DNA from: an uncultured Lachnospiraceae bacterium
GTDB lineage: Bacteria; Bacillota; Clostridia; Lachnospirales; Lachnospiraceae
Assembly (NCBI GenBank): GCA_946182825.1
Contig: CAMGZH010000011.1
Location: 1-64,000, forward strand
DNA: 64,000 nt
Reading direction: 5' to 3'
The position numbers were made by a program, and so were the translations under genes. The notes beneath the pieces were generated by a model, which saw only the letters and a program-made list of their open reading frames with translations, made no database searches and was not told where the DNA came from. This document shows positions 8,545-19,324 of the stretch, one piece after another. Numbering within the stretch: the stretch's first letter is position 1; each line of letters starts with the position of its first letter.

Positions 8545-10027
8545 TGCACAGGAAATGCAACGGGCAGATCAGTATACCCAGGATACGCTTAAAGTTTCAG
8601 GTCTTGTACTGATGGAGCGGGCAGCCCTTGCTCTGTTTTCTTATATTCAGGAACAGTACAAAGATGTGAAAAGGATCGGTATTTTATGCGGAAGCGGTAA
8701 CAACGGCGGAGACGGTATGGCTTTGGCACGGCTTCTGACAGAAGAGAGAAGGGATGTGACGGTTTTTCTGGTGGGAAAGCCGTCACATTTTTCTGCATCT
8801 GCCCGGATCCAGTATGAATCCGATCTGGCGTACGGGGTGAGGTTTGCAGAGGAGATCAACGAACTTTGTTGCTGTGATCTTCTTGTGGATGCGATTCTTG
8901 GAACCGGGGCGGATCGTGTGCTGGAGGGAGATTATCTCTTGGCTGTCCGCTGGATCAACCGACAGGATAAGCCGGTGATCTGCGTGGATATTCCTACGGG
9001 GATTTCCGCAAGCACAGGCCGCGTTCTTGGAGAGGCGGTAATGGCAACGGATACCCTTACCTTTGGCTTCTATAAGATCGGTCAGATTCTGTATCCGGGC
9101 CGAAGCTATTGTGGAAGGCTTGGAAGAAGGCGAATCGGTATTACGGCGAGGAGCCTGGAAAACGCTCCAAGGATCCGTTGTATGGAAGACCATGATATGG
9201 AAAGCCTGCTGCCTAAAAGGATCTCAGACAGCCAGAAGGGAGATTACGGCAAGCTTTTGGCTGTCTGCGCTGATGTCAATATGGCAGGAGCCGGTGTTTT
9301 GGCCACAAAGGCTGCCCTTGCCATGGGAGTTGGTATGGTAAAGACCATGGCAAGTGAGGAAAACAGGATCATTTTGCAGTCCTGTGTGCCGGAGGCATTG
9401 TATGCCTCCTTTGATCCGGAGGCTCTTGCGGGCGATACCTGGGCAACCGCACTTATGATCGGACCGGGGCTTGGACAAAGCAAAAGAGCCAGGGAACTGA
9501 TAAAGTGCGCCCTTCTGGATAAAAACCGTCCGCTTTTGATCGATGCCGATGGAATCAATCTTTTGGCAAAGGATCCGGAGCTTATGGAATGTTTGGATCA
9601 GGTGGCAGAGGAGAAGGATATCGTTTTGACGCCCCATCTGATGGAAATGAGCAGGATCAGCGGCAAGGATCTGAACCGGCTGAAGGAGGATGGAATTTCC
9701 GAGGCGGTCTCTTTTGCAGAAAAACACCATGTGACCCTGGTGCTGAAAGGAGCCTGTACGATCTGCACTCTGCCTTCCGGAGAGGTGTATTTAAACACCA
9801 CCGGGAACAGTGGTATGGCAACGGCCGGAAGTGGGGATGTGCTGTCCGGAATGATTTCTTCCCTGATGGCAATGGGATTATCCGGTGGTATTGCGGCGCC
9901 GGTTGGTGTATACTTACATGGACTTTGTGGTGACAGGGCAAGGGATGCGTATACAGCCAGAAGCATGAAGGCCACGCATCTTGTTGAGATGCTGCCCGTT
10001 GTCTTAAAAGAAGAAGCACCAAATTAA
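8528..10027 (+). CDS. nnr: Bifunctional NAD(P)H-hydrate epimerase / ADP-dependent NAD(P)H-hydrate dehydratase
   Basis: Repairs NADHX and NADPHX, damaged hydrated forms of nicotinamide cofactors: the N-terminal YjeF_N domain epimerises R to S forms, and the C-terminal kinase-like domain dehydrates the S form using ADP. The 499 residues show GSGNNGGDGMALARLL near 55-70, VDIPTGI in the epimerase, then the dehydratase domain from about 225 with GPGLGQ and AGSGDVLSGM near 434-443. I start it at MLAILDAQEM because AAAAGGAGGAAGGTC precedes that ATG. It overlaps the upstream gene. Its place behind rex makes biological sense, since both concern the NAD pool. Confidence 0.95.
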   Translation: MLAILDAQEMQRADQYTQDTLKVSGLVLMERAALALFSYIQEQYKDVKRIGILCGSGNNGGDGMALARLLTEERRDVTVFLVGKPSHFSASARIQYESDLAYGVRFAEEINELCCCDLLVDAILGTGADRVLEGDYLLAVRWINRQDKPVICVDIPTGISASTGRVLGEAVMATDTLTFGFYKIGQILYPGRSYCGRLGRRRIGITARSLENAPRIRCMEDHDMESLLPKRISDSQKGDYGKLLAVCADVNMAGAGVLATKAALAMGVGMVKTMASEENRIILQSCVPEALYASFDPEALAGDTWATALMIGPGLGQSKRARELIKCALLDKNRPLLIDADGINLLAKDPELMECLDQVAEEKDIVLTPHLMEMSRISGKDLNRLKEDGISEAVSFAEKHHVTLVLKGACTICTLPSGEVYLNTTGNSGMATAGSGDVLSGMISSLMAMGLSGGIAAPVGVYLHGLCGDRARDAYTARSMKATHLVEMLPVVLKEEAPN

Positions 10028-10045
10028 GAAAGGAATGTACAAACA

Positions 10046-11200
10046 ATGGATCTGATGAGAGTATCTGCAAAAGTAGATCTGGATGCCATTTTGAAAAATA
10101 TTAAAGAGATAAAAGACCGCTGCAGGGAGCAGAAGATCTATGCCGTACTTAAGGCGGATGGCTACGGCCATGGTGGGCTTGAGATCGCAAGGGAACTGGA
10201 GCAATGCGATATGATTTACGGCTATGCGGTTGCAACGGCGGAAGAGGCATTTGAACTTCGCGACAATGGATTGAAAAAGCCGATCCTGATCTTAGGTTAC
10301 ACTTTTAAGGATTCTTATGAGAAGGTAATCAAAGAGGATGTCCGGCCGGCAATCTATACCAAGGCAATGGCAATGGACTATGCCGATATGGCCCAAAAGC
10401 TTGGAAAAAAGGTACATTGCCATATCAAGATCGATACCGGAATGAGTCGGATTGGATATCAGGTAGATGAGGCCTCAGCGGATGAGATCGCTTCGATCTT
10501 TCAGCGAAAGGAACTGATTCCGGAGGGAATCTTTACGCATTTTGCCCGTTCCGATGAGAAGGATAAGAGTGCAACGGATCGTCAGTACGATCTTTTCCTT
10601 CAGATGATCCGTATGCTAGAGGAGCGGGGCGTTACCTTCGATATTCGTCATTGCTGCAACAGTGCGGCTGCCATGGAATACGCAAAGGATAAGCTGGATG
10701 CAGTGCGACTCGGTGTTACGATGTATGGCATGTGGCCATCACCGGATGTGGATCACAGTTTCCCGATCCACCCGGTGCTTTCCCTGTATTCCCATATCGT
10801 TCATCTGAAGGAACTTCCGGCAGGAAGAAGCATCAGCTACGGCGGTACCTATACAACGGATCGCCCGCGCCGGATCGCTACGATCCCGGTTGGATATGCG
10901 GACGGATATGCAAGAGCTCTTTCCGGCAAGGGCAGTGTCCTGCTCCGTGGTCATAAGGCTCCCATTGTGGGCCGGATCTGTATGGATCAGATGATGGTGG
11001 ATGTTTCCGATATTCCGGAGGCGAAGGTTTTAGATCAGGTAACACTGATCGGCACAGACGGAGAGCATAGCATCAGTTTTGAGGAATTGGGAGACCTTTC
11101 CGGTAAGTTCAATTATGAGTTTGCCTGTGGTCTTGGAAATCGAATCCCCCGTCTGTACTATCGTAACGGGGAACTTGTCGAGAAGAAACAGTTCTTTTAA
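10046..11200 (+). CDS. alr: Alanine racemase
   Basis: PLP enzyme that interconverts L- and D-alanine, providing D-Ala for peptidoglycan. The 384-residue protein has the PLP-lysine motif AVLKADGYGHG (Lys36), the catalytic tyrosine in ISYGGTY (Tyr265, the position known from well-studied racemases), and an MDQMMVDVS segment near 315 that belongs to the substrate site. Length is normal. It follows nnr by 18 bases with ribosome site AAAGGA. In many Firmicutes alr lies beside nnr or acpS, so the context is typical. Confidence 0.96.
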   Translation: MDLMRVSAKVDLDAILKNIKEIKDRCREQKIYAVLKADGYGHGGLEIARELEQCDMIYGYAVATAEEAFELRDNGLKKPILILGYTFKDSYEKVIKEDVRPAIYTKAMAMDYADMAQKLGKKVHCHIKIDTGMSRIGYQVDEASADEIASIFQRKELIPEGIFTHFARSDEKDKSATDRQYDLFLQMIRMLEERGVTFDIRHCCNSAAAMEYAKDKLDAVRLGVTMYGMWPSPDVDHSFPIHPVLSLYSHIVHLKELPAGRSISYGGTYTTDRPRRIATIPVGYADGYARALSGKGSVLLRGHKAPIVGRICMDQMMVDVSDIPEAKVLDQVTLIGTDGEHSISFEELGDLSGKFNYEFACGLGNRIPRLYYRNGELVEKKQFF

Positions 11201-11213
11201 AGGAGGAGTTTGA

Positions 11214-12470
11214 ATGAACCGATGGCAGATGTTTGCTTTTGGCATCACAGGACTCTTTTCGATACTGGAGATTTTTGTAACAGCCACTGCTTCCGCTCTT
11301 GAAAATTTCAAGGGAACGGAGGAGGAGGCTGTTCTTCCGGTTATAAAGGACTATGAGATCAAAAGAGGAAGTTATATCCGGACCACATGGCTGTTAAGTG
11401 GTGTGTTTTACCTTGTCTCTCTTTTGGGGCTGTTGTATTTTTCATCCTCCCTTGGAATGCAGGTATATGAAAAGGGTTTGGCGGTTGTGATCCATCTGCT
11501 TTTGTTTTTGCTGATCTGCGTTTATCTTTCGGTTTATGTCGGAGCAACAAAAACTTCGGCGGTGATCCGGCGGTGCAGTCCGGTATACCGAGTGTTTTAC
11601 CGTCTGGTATGGCCCCTGCAGATGCTTCTGGGACAGGTTGCCCTTTTGATGGCGCGGTTGTTTGGCGTGAATCCGAGACATACGGCCTTTGACGTAACGG
11701 AGGAGGAGATCCTTTCCATGGTCAATGAGAGCCATGAACAGGGAAATCTCAGGGCGACAGAGGCGGAAATGATCGAGAATATCTTTGCCTTTGATGATAA
11801 GGATGCGAAGGATATTATGACCCATCGGGGGGATATTATCGCCCTTGACGGCGAAAGTACCTTGGAGGATGCGATCAAGACCTTTGATGAGAGCCATTTT
11901 TCACGGTTTCCGGTCTACAGCGGCTCTTTGGATAATGTCATCGGAACCATTCACATGAAAGAACTTTTGCATGTGGCGTTTTCCAGGGATCAGTATCAGA
12001 AGAAGATACGGGATATTGACGGGCTGATCCGGAAGGCGGAATTTGTTCCGGAGACCCACAGCATCAATACTCTTTTTACCCAGATGCAGTACCAGAAGGT
12101 TCATATGGTCTTGGTTCTGGATGAATACGGCCAGACCAGCGGCCTGATCTCCATGGAAGATATCCTTGAAGAGATCGTGGGCAATATTGAAGATGAGCAT
12201 GACGACGAGCAGAAGATGATCCGTCTGAAGGAAAACGGGGACTATCTTGTGAACGGTATGACGCCTCTAAGCGAGTTGGAAGACCTTCTGGGCATCACAT
12301 TCAAAGAAGAGGATATTGAGACCTTGAACGGATTTTTGATGCAGCATCTCGGACATGTGCCGAAGGAGCATGAGAAGTTCGTGGTCAAGGCTTATGGCTA
12401 CAAATTCAGTGTTTTAAGCGTAAAAGACCGGGTGGTGGATCAGGTACAGATCTGCTCCATGGCTCCATAA
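11214..12470 (+). CDS. CNNM/CorC-family membrane protein (DUF21 and paired CBS domains)
   Basis: Members of this family (often labelled hemolysin-like or TlyC/CorC) are inner-membrane proteins linked to magnesium or cobalt efflux. The first about 150 residues contain three to four hydrophobic segments of a DUF21 domain, followed by a CBS pair (about 185-310, including DIMTHRGDIIAL and VLDEYGQTSGLISMEDILEEIVG) and a C-terminal CorC_HlyC domain (about 325-415). Length of 418 is typical. AAAGGAGGAGTTTGA precedes the start. Whether it exports Mg2+ is inferred only from the family. Confidence 0.88.
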   Translation: MNRWQMFAFGITGLFSILEIFVTATASALENFKGTEEEAVLPVIKDYEIKRGSYIRTTWLLSGVFYLVSLLGLLYFSSSLGMQVYEKGLAVVIHLLLFLLICVYLSVYVGATKTSAVIRRCSPVYRVFYRLVWPLQMLLGQVALLMARLFGVNPRHTAFDVTEEEILSMVNESHEQGNLRATEAEMIENIFAFDDKDAKDIMTHRGDIIALDGESTLEDAIKTFDESHFSRFPVYSGSLDNVIGTIHMKELLHVAFSRDQYQKKIRDIDGLIRKAEFVPETHSINTLFTQMQYQKVHMVLVLDEYGQTSGLISMEDILEEIVGNIEDEHDDEQKMIRLKENGDYLVNGMTPLSELEDLLGITFKEEDIETLNGFLMQHLGHVPKEHEKFVVKAYGYKFSVLSVKDRVVDQVQICSMAP

Positions 12471-12471
12471 C

Positions 12472-12500
12472 TTGAATAAAACACTTGAAAATGATAAAAT
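12472..12500 (+). promoter_or_regulatory. Sigma-A promoter for yebC
   Basis: TTGAAT and TAAAAT stand 17 bases apart immediately after the preceding stop codon. The predicted transcript begins roughly 30 bases before the yebC start. Confidence 0.65.
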
Positions 12501-12535
12501 TGTACAGAAAATTGTAAGAAAGGAATCAATTTAAC

Positions 12536-13267
12536 ATGTCAGGACATTCTAAGTTCGCCAATATCAAGCACAAGAAAGAGAAAAATGACGCAGCAAAGGG
12601 TAAGATCTTTACCATCATCGGTCGTGAGATCGCAGTTGCTGTTAAGGAAGGCGGCCCGGATCCGGCTAATAATAGTAAGCTTCGTGACGTTATCGCTAAG
12701 GCAAAGTCCAACAATATGCCAAACGATACAATTGAGCGTGGTATCAAGAAGGCAGCCGGTGATGCAAACAGCGTCAACTACGTATCTGTAACCTACGAAG
12801 GATATGGACCAAGCGGCTCCGCCATCATCGTGAAGGCGCTTACCGACAACAAGAATCGTACCGCTGCAAACGTTCGTAATGCTTTTACAAAGGGTCATGG
12901 AAGTATTGGTGCACAGGGATGTGTATCTTACATGTTCGATGAGAAGGGACAGATCATTATCGATAAGGAATCTGTTGAAATGGATGCAGATGATCTTATG
13001 ATGACGGTTCTTGATGCAGGTGCAGAGGACTTTACAGAGGAAGAGGACAGCTACGTTGTTCTTACAGCTCCGAATGATTTCTCTATGGTTCGTCAGAATC
13101 TTGAAGAGCAGAAGATTCCTATGGCAGATGCTGAGGTTACAATGCTTCCACAGAACTATGTAACTTTAACAAGCGAGGAAGATATTACAAACATTAACAG
13201 AATATTAGATCTCCTGGACGAGGATGATGATGTTCAGGAAGTATTCCACAACTGGGAAGAAGCGTAA
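12536..13267 (+). CDS. yebC: YebC/PmpR/TACO1-family protein
   Basis: Cytoplasmic protein of 243 residues. The family was first described as transcriptional regulators; some members promote translation of proline-rich stretches. The start MSGHSKFANIKHKKEKNDAAKG is the family signature, followed by GPSGSAIIVKALTDNKNRTAANVR in the central domain and an acidic C-terminal part ending DDDVQEVFHNWEEA. Length is normal. It has its own promoter and precedes glgA by 40 bases. Which of the two roles applies here is not decidable from sequence. Confidence 0.95.
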   Translation: MSGHSKFANIKHKKEKNDAAKGKIFTIIGREIAVAVKEGGPDPANNSKLRDVIAKAKSNNMPNDTIERGIKKAAGDANSVNYVSVTYEGYGPSGSAIIVKALTDNKNRTAANVRNAFTKGHGSIGAQGCVSYMFDEKGQIIIDKESVEMDADDLMMTVLDAGAEDFTEEEDSYVVLTAPNDFSMVRQNLEEQKIPMADAEVTMLPQNYVTLTSEEDITNINRILDLLDEDDDVQEVFHNWEEA

Positions 13268-13307
13268 GACATATTGACCGGGGAAGGCCCGTGGGGAGGT
13301 TAGCAGT

Positions 13308-14762
13308 ATGAGAAAGATTCTTTTTGCATCCAGTGAATGTTTTCCATTTGTAAAAACTGGTGGTTTAGCAGATGTTGTTGGAGCTCTGCCGAAGGAGTTC
13401 GATAAGAATGACTGGGATATACGTGTGGTTTTACCGAATTATACCTGTATCCCTCCGAGATTTCGTGACGACTTTAAGTATGTGACCAGTTTCCAGATGG
13501 GTGGAGGCCCGTTGATGGGCGTCAAGTACGTGGGCGTCATGCAGTATGAGTACCAGGGGGTCACTTATTACTTCATCGACAATCTTGAGTACTTTGAGTG
13601 TTTCTATCCGTATGGTGACACAAGATTTGATATTGAGAAGTTTACGTTCTTTGATAAGGCGGTTCTCTCTGTTTTGCCAGTCATCGGCTTTCAGCCGGAT
13701 ATCATTCACTGCCACGATTGGCAGACCGGTCTTATTCCTGTCTATCTTAAGACAGAATTCCAGGCAAATCCGTTTTTCTGGAATATGAAGAGTATTATTA
13801 CCATTCACAATCTGAAGTTCCAGGGTGTGTGGGATATTGAGACAATGGAGGGGCTTTCCGGCCTTCCTTCCTATCTTTTTACTCCGGACAAGCTTGAGTA
13901 TCACAAGTCCGGTAATATGCTCAAGGGTGGCCTTGTATATGCGGATTACATTACAACGGTTTCCCAGACTTACTGTGAGGAGATCCAGACCCCTTACTAC
14001 GGTGAGGGATTGGACGGTCTTCTTGCTTCCCGTCATTTTGACATGCAGGGTATCGTTAACGGTATTGATACCATTACATACGACCCATCGACCGATATGT
14101 CGATCTTCCGTCAGTATGATGTTTCGACCTTCCGCAAGAACAAGCGTTACAATAAGGAACGCCTGCAGGAAGAGCTGGATCTGGCAGTTGACGGCAAGAA
14201 ATACATGATTGGTCTTGTATCACGATTAACAGACCAGAAGGGTCTGGATCTGATCAATTACTGCATGGACGGTATTGCAGATGATAATACCCAGTTCGTC
14301 ATCATCGGAACAGGAGAGTCTCGTTATGAGAATATGTTCCGTCACTATGCATGGAAATATCCGGATCGGATCTCCGCAAATATCTGCTATTCTGAGGATC
14401 TGGCAAGAAAGCTTTATGCTGCGGCAGATGCTTTCCTGATGCCTTCTCAGTTTGAACCTTGCGGTCTGACACAGCTGATCTCTTTCCGGTATGGTACCAT
14501 TCCAATCGTTCGTGAGACCGGTGGTCTTAAGGATACGGTTGAGCCGTACAATGAGTATGAGAAGACCGGAGACGGATTCTCATTCCGTAACTATAATGGT
14601 GACGAGCTGTTAAATATTGTAAACTATTCCAAGTACATTTACTTCACCAAGAAAGCCAACTGGAATAAGATGGCAGAGCGGGATATGTTAAAGGATTATT
14701 CCTGGAACGCATCCAAGTTCAAATATGAGGGACTGTATAAGTACCTTATGGGTGAAGTATAA
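13308..14762 (+). CDS. glgA: Glycogen synthase (ADP-glucose, GT5 family)
   Basis: Transfers glucose from ADP-glucose to growing alpha-1,4-glucan. The 484-residue protein has the ADP-glucose binding motif VKTGGLADVVGALP at residues 15-28, the HCHDWQTG segment of the N-terminal domain, and the C-terminal nucleotide-sugar site MPSQFEPCGLTQL with the second Glu of the EX7E motif in RETGGL. It is complete. Other glycogen genes (glgC, glgD, glgB, glgP) are not nearby, which is common when the pathway is scattered in Lachnospiraceae. Ribosome site GGGGAGG precedes the ATG. Confidence 0.97.
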   Translation: MRKILFASSECFPFVKTGGLADVVGALPKEFDKNDWDIRVVLPNYTCIPPRFRDDFKYVTSFQMGGGPLMGVKYVGVMQYEYQGVTYYFIDNLEYFECFYPYGDTRFDIEKFTFFDKAVLSVLPVIGFQPDIIHCHDWQTGLIPVYLKTEFQANPFFWNMKSIITIHNLKFQGVWDIETMEGLSGLPSYLFTPDKLEYHKSGNMLKGGLVYADYITTVSQTYCEEIQTPYYGEGLDGLLASRHFDMQGIVNGIDTITYDPSTDMSIFRQYDVSTFRKNKRYNKERLQEELDLAVDGKKYMIGLVSRLTDQKGLDLINYCMDGIADDNTQFVIIGTGESRYENMFRHYAWKYPDRISANICYSEDLARKLYAAADAFLMPSQFEPCGLTQLISFRYGTIPIVRETGGLKDTVEPYNEYEKTGDGFSFRNYNGDELLNIVNYSKYIYFTKKANWNKMAERDMLKDYSWNASKFKYEGLYKYLMGEV

Positions 14763-14787
14763 GCACATTTAGATTTGGTAGGCGGTT

Positions 14788-17577
14788 ATGTCAAAGAAAA
14801 AGAACGCCTCTTCAAAACAGAGAGGGAGCATTCCGAGATCCGAGGTGGAAAAGGATATTTTACTTTGGGGAATGCTTGCAGTCTGTGTTTTAATGTTCTT
14901 AAGTAATTTAGGCCTTGGAGGAGTGGTGGGTCATGCCATCGCTTCCTTTGGGTTTGGTATGTTTGGTCTATTAACATATGTTGTTCCGGTAGGGCTACTT
15001 ATCGGAACTTTTTTTGCTGTCTCAAACGCGGGTAACCGGATCGCTTCTATTAAGCTGGTGGCATCCGGTTTTGCCGCTGTTTTCCTTTGCGAATTCATCG
15101 CTTTGATCACACAGGGAGCGAATCAGGGTACGCCGGCGGAGGCCTTCGAACTGTCGAGCATCCATCATAACGGCGGAGGATTTGTGGGAGGACTTTTTGC
15201 AGGTCTTATGACAAAAGCCTTCGGACTTACCTTTTCCTACATTCTTACCCTGATCCTTTTTATGGTCTGTATGGTGCTGATCACAGAAAAGGGTATTTTA
15301 CAGAGGTTTTCCAAAGCGGCTGACCGCAAGGCGAGAGAGGGTACCAAGATCTTAAAGGAGCGCTACCAGGAAAGCGAAGCAAACCGTGAGCAGCGAAGAG
15401 AAGAAAAGCGACAGCTTCGTATGGACAAGAAGGTGAGCGGAGTTGCTGCCGACACCGAGCTGATTCCGACCAAGAAGGGTAGAAAGCGCCATGGGGATGA
15501 TCTTCATGCGTTGACGCCTCCGGCAGAGGACCTTCGTGCCGAGAGGACGGGTACATCCTCGGAGAGCCGGGAGGATGAGATGCCGGAAGTGGTGGTAGAA
15601 CGCGTCAGCCTTTCTTCCGGAGAAGAAGTCAAGACGAAGATCCATATTATGGACGATCATCTCGAAGATGGCTTTACACCGGTAGAACCGGAACCGCCGG
15701 TAGAAAATGATGGTTTAACTTCTATGGATATTGCCGCAGATCAGGGAGATGAAGTGGCAAGGGATCTGTTACAAAAGATCAATGCAGAGGAAGAGATCCC
15801 TCCGGTTCCCATCATCAACCCGTATGAGCCGATGGAGACGGAAGAAGTTGTGAAAGTGGAAGAGCCGGTGGAACCGGAACAGGAAGTACCGTCCTATGTT
15901 CAGGCTGTGGAAGAGGCGCCTTCTGTTGTTGAGGAGGTGCCGGCCGAAATTGAAGAGGAAACGCAGCCGGTGGAGATGCCTCCGAGAGAAGAAGAGCCTG
16001 CAGCAGCTTCACCGCAGAAAAAGGCGGATCAAAAGCCGGTGGCACAGGAGGTTACGCCTGAGAAACAGACAAAGGATTATTCCAACTATCGTTTCCCGAG
16101 TACCTCTCTTCTTACCGAGGTCAAGAAGAAAGGCAACGGCAATTCCAGATTAGAGCTGGAAAGCACAGCAGAAAAGCTTGCGACAACACTGAAGAATTTC
16201 GGTGTCAATGTTACCATTACCGAGGTGAGCTGTGGTCCTGCGGTTACCCGCTATGAACTTCAGCCGGAGATGGGTGTAAAAGTCAGCAAGATCGTAAATC
16301 TTGCAGATGATATTAAGCTCAACCTTGCAGCGGAGGATATCCGAATTGAGGCTCCGATTCCGGGCAAGGCGGCGGTTGGTATCGAGGTGCCGAACAAGGA
16401 AGTTGTTATGGTTCCATTCCGGGAAATGATGGAATCCAAAGAATTCATAGAGAGCAAGTCCAAGATCGGCTTTGCGGCAGGACGTGACATTGGCGGCAAT
16501 GTGATCCTTTCGGATATTGCCAAGATGCCACATCTTTTGATTGCAGGTGCAACCGGATCCGGTAAGTCTGTATGTATCAATACCATTATTATGAGTATTC
16601 TCTTTAAGGCAAAGCCGGATGAAGTGAAGTTTGTCATGATCGATCCGAAGGTGGTAGAGCTTTCTGTATATAACGGTATCCCACATCTTCTGATTCCTGT
16701 GGTCACCGATCCGAAGAAGGCAGCCGGGGCTTTGAACTGGGCTGTTCGCGAAATGGATGAACGTTATAAGAAGTTCGCCAATACCGGTGTCCGTGATATG
16801 AAGGGATATAATGCCAGAATTCATAACGGTATGATGACGGTGGATGATCATGGACAATCGGTGGAGATCGCTGCAGAGAAGATGCCTCAGATCGTTGTGA
16901 TCGTAGACGAGCTTGCGGATCTTATGATGACAGCGCCGAAGGACGTAGAGGGAGCAATTTGCCGACTGGCACAGCTTGCCCGTGCCGCAGGTATTCACCT
17001 GATCATTGCGACCCAGCGTCCATCGGTCAATGTTATTACCGGTCTGATTAAAGCCAATATGCCAAGCCGAATCGCCTTTTCTGTTACAAGCGGTATCGAT
17101 TCCAGAACGATTCTGGATATGAATGGTGCAGAAAAGCTTTTAGGTAAGGGAGATATGCTATACTATCCACAGGGCTTTACGAAGCCTGTCCGTGTTCAGG
17201 GGGCCTTTGTTCCGGATGATGATGTGATCCATGTGGTGGATTTCCTCAAACGAGAGAACGGCGGCGCCGGTGAATATGATATGTCCATTCAGGATACTAT
17301 TGACAGCGATGAGAGTTCTGCCACATCCATCGATGGAGGCGAGGGCGGATTTGATTCCGAACGGGATTCCTATTTTGAGGATGCCGGTCGCCTGATCATA
17401 GAGAAGGAAAAGGGCTCCATTGGTATGCTCCAGCGTAATTTTAAAATTGGATTTAACCGAGCGGCCAGAATTATGGATCAGCTTGAAGAGTTTGGAGTTG
17501 TGGGCCCGGAAGAGGGAACCAAGCCACGGCGGGTTCTTTTGACAAAGGAACAGTTTGAAGAGTTGCTGTCCCAATAG
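14788..17577 (+). CDS. ftsK: DNA translocase FtsK/SpoIIIE
   Basis: Hexameric ATP-driven motor that pumps chromosomal DNA across the division or sporulation septum. The 929 residues comprise about four N-terminal membrane segments (residues about 28-165), a long Glu/Pro-rich acidic linker (about 180-430), the alpha/beta motor with Walker A GATGSGKS at 587-594 and Walker [13 protein letters not shown], and a C-terminal gamma winged helix ([24 protein letters not shown]) that reads KOPS/SRS-type DNA. The linker is longer than in B. subtilis SpoIIIE. It lies alone between glgA and fhs, with ribosome site TAGGCGG. Confidence 0.96.
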   Translation: MSKKKNASSKQRGSIPRSEVEKDILLWGMLAVCVLMFLSNLGLGGVVGHAIASFGFGMFGLLTYVVPVGLLIGTFFAVSNAGNRIASIKLVASGFAAVFLCEFIALITQGANQGTPAEAFELSSIHHNGGGFVGGLFAGLMTKAFGLTFSYILTLILFMVCMVLITEKGILQRFSKAADRKAREGTKILKERYQESEANREQRREEKRQLRMDKKVSGVAADTELIPTKKGRKRHGDDLHALTPPAEDLRAERTGTSSESREDEMPEVVVERVSLSSGEEVKTKIHIMDDHLEDGFTPVEPEPPVENDGLTSMDIAADQGDEVARDLLQKINAEEEIPPVPIINPYEPMETEEVVKVEEPVEPEQEVPSYVQAVEEAPSVVEEVPAEIEEETQPVEMPPREEEPAAASPQKKADQKPVAQEVTPEKQTKDYSNYRFPSTSLLTEVKKKGNGNSRLELESTAEKLATTLKNFGVNVTITEVSCGPAVTRYELQPEMGVKVSKIVNLADDIKLNLAAEDIRIEAPIPGKAAVGIEVPNKEVVMVPFREMMESKEFIESKSKIGFAAGRDIGGNVILSDIAKMPHLLIAGATGSGKSVCINTIIMSILFKAKPDEVKFVMIDPKVVELSVYNGIPHLLIPVVTDPKKAAGALNWAVREMDERYKKFANTGVRDMKGYNARIHNGMMTVDDHGQSVEIAAEKMPQIVVIVDELADLMMTAPKDVEGAICRLAQLARAAGIHLIIATQRPSVNVITGLIKANMPSRIAFSVTSGIDSRTILDMNGAEKLLGKGDMLYYPQGFTKPVRVQGAFVPDDDVIHVVDFLKRENGGAGEYDMSIQDTIDSDESSATSIDGGEGGFDSERDSYFEDAGRLIIEKEKGSIGMLQRNFKIGFNRAARIMDQLEEFGVVGPEEGTKPRRVLLTKEQFEELLSQ

Positions 17578-17629
17578 GGACGTTTTTCGGATACAGTAGG
17601 TATAGAGAAGTATAATGCAGGAGGTCAAC

Positions 17630-19300
17630 ATGAAGACAGACATTCAGATCGCACAGGAAGCTATCAAGGAGCCAATCACCCGCGTGGCAGAACGGGCCGG
17701 TGTGCCGGAAGAGGCACTTGAGCTTTACGGTCGCTACAAGGCTAAGATCAGTGAGGCGTATCTTTCCGAACTGAAGAACAAGGAGGATGGTAAGCTTGTT
17801 CTTGTTACAGCCATTAATCCGACACCGGCCGGTGAAGGTAAGACAACAACAAGTATTGGTCTTGCGGATGCCTTGAATCTTCGTGGTAAGAAAGCCGTCC
17901 TTGCACTGCGTGAGCCTTCCCTGGGACCGTGCTTTGGTATCAAGGGTGGCGCTGCCGGCGGCGGATACGCTCAGGTAGTACCAATGGAAGAATTAAATCT
18001 TCATTTTACCGGAGATTTCCATGCGATCACTTCTGCCAACAACCTCCTTGCAGCTTTGCTTGACAATCATATTCAGCAGGGCAACGAGCTTGGTATCGAT
18101 CCTCGTAATGTGGTATGGAAGCGTTGTGAGGATATGAATGACAGAGCTCTTCGTAACATTGTCATTGGACTGGGAGCAAAGGCAGACGGAATGGTTCGTG
18201 AGGATCATTTCGTAATCTCTGTTGCATCCGAGATCATGGCAATCTTCTGCCTTGCAGAGGATCTTTCCGATCTTAAGAAGAGACTCGGACGAATCATCGT
18301 TGCATATAACTTCAACGGAGATCCTGTAACGGCAGATGATCTTCATGCAACCGGTGCAATGACAGCCCTTCTTCTGGATGCCATTAAGCCGAATATGGTT
18401 CAGACCTTAGAGCACAACCTTGCCATCGTGCACGGTGGCCCGTTTGCCAACATCGCTCATGGATGTAACTCTGTCCGTGCGACCCGTACTGCAATGAAGC
18501 TTGGTGATATCGCTGTTACCGAGGCGGGATTCGGTGCAGATCTTGGAGCAGAGAAGTTCTTCGATATCAAGTCCCGTATGGCGGGGCTTCATCCGGATGC
18601 GGTCGTTCTGGTAGCAACGGTTCGCGCCTTAAAGTACAATGGCGGGGTGAAGAAGGAAGATCTTGCGACAGAGGATCTTGATGCATTAAAGAGAGGAATC
18701 GTAAACCTTGAGAAGCATATCGAGAACCTGCAGAAGTATCAGGTTCCGGTAATCGTTACCTTGAATTCCTTTGCAACGGATACCGAGGCAGAGATCTCCT
18801 ATATTCAGAATTTCTGTCAGGAGAGAGGCTGTGAATTTGCCCTTTCTGAGGTGTTTGCCAAGGGCGGAGAAGGCGGACTTGCACTTGCTGACAAGGTACT
18901 TTACGCTTTAGAGAACAAAGAGAGCAACTTCAAACCTCTGTACGAAGATTCCTTATCTCTGGAGGAGAAGATTTCCTGCATTGCAAAAGAGATCTACGGA
19001 GCAGAGGGTGTGACCTATACACTTGCTGCAAAGCGCAGCCTTGCAAAACTGGCAGAGCTTGGCATGAGTCATATGCCTGTTTGCATGGCAAAGACACAGT
19101 ATTCTCTTTCCGACAATGCAAAGGCACTGGGAAGACCGGAGGGCTTTACCATCAATGTGCGTGAGGTCTATGCTTCGGCAGGAGCAGGTTTTGTGGTTTG
19201 TGTTCTCGGCAATATGATGACAATGCCGGGATTACCAAAGCATCCGGCGGCTTACGATATTGATGTGACAGAGGATGGAAAGATCGTTGGACTGTTCTAA
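17630..19300 (+). CDS. fhs: Formate--tetrahydrofolate ligase
   Basis: Makes 10-formyl-tetrahydrofolate from formate, THF and ATP; it feeds purine and one-carbon metabolism and, in acetogens, the Wood-Ljungdahl methyl branch. The 556-residue protein has the P-loop TPAGEGKTT at 65-73, the [22 protein letters not shown] substrate segment near 95-115, and a C-terminal KTQYSLSD stretch. I start at MKTDIQIAQ because GCAGGAGGTCAAC precedes that ATG. folD follows at 24 bases, forming a two-gene folate unit. No other Wood-Ljungdahl genes are present, so acetogenesis cannot be claimed. Confidence 0.97.
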   Translation: MKTDIQIAQEAIKEPITRVAERAGVPEEALELYGRYKAKISEAYLSELKNKEDGKLVLVTAINPTPAGEGKTTTSIGLADALNLRGKKAVLALREPSLGPCFGIKGGAAGGGYAQVVPMEELNLHFTGDFHAITSANNLLAALLDNHIQQGNELGIDPRNVVWKRCEDMNDRALRNIVIGLGAKADGMVREDHFVISVASEIMAIFCLAEDLSDLKKRLGRIIVAYNFNGDPVTADDLHATGAMTALLLDAIKPNMVQTLEHNLAIVHGGPFANIAHGCNSVRATRTAMKLGDIAVTEAGFGADLGAEKFFDIKSRMAGLHPDAVVLVATVRALKYNGGVKKEDLATEDLDALKRGIVNLEKHIENLQKYQVPVIVTLNSFATDTEAEISYIQNFCQERGCEFALSEVFAKGGEGGLALADKVLYALENKESNFKPLYEDSLSLEEKISCIAKEIYGAEGVTYTLAAKRSLAKLAELGMSHMPVCMAKTQYSLSDNAKALGRPEGFTINVREVYASAGAGFVVCVLGNMMTMPGLPKHPAAYDIDVTEDGKIVGLF

Positions 19301-19324
19301 CCGTAAGGAAAAGGAGAAAGATTC

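Noticed and set aside
16150-16998. Long antisense open frame inside ftsK
   Set aside because: It lies wholly opposite a clearly coding motor domain, has no ribosome site and the product resembles no family.
17611-17616. TATAAT just before fhs
   Set aside because: A transcript from it would begin within or after the GCAGGAGG ribosome site, and no -35 is present.
17578-17629. Possible tetrahydrofolate riboswitch before fhs-folD
   Set aside because: The gap of 52 bases is too short and shows no recognisable THF-riboswitch motif.
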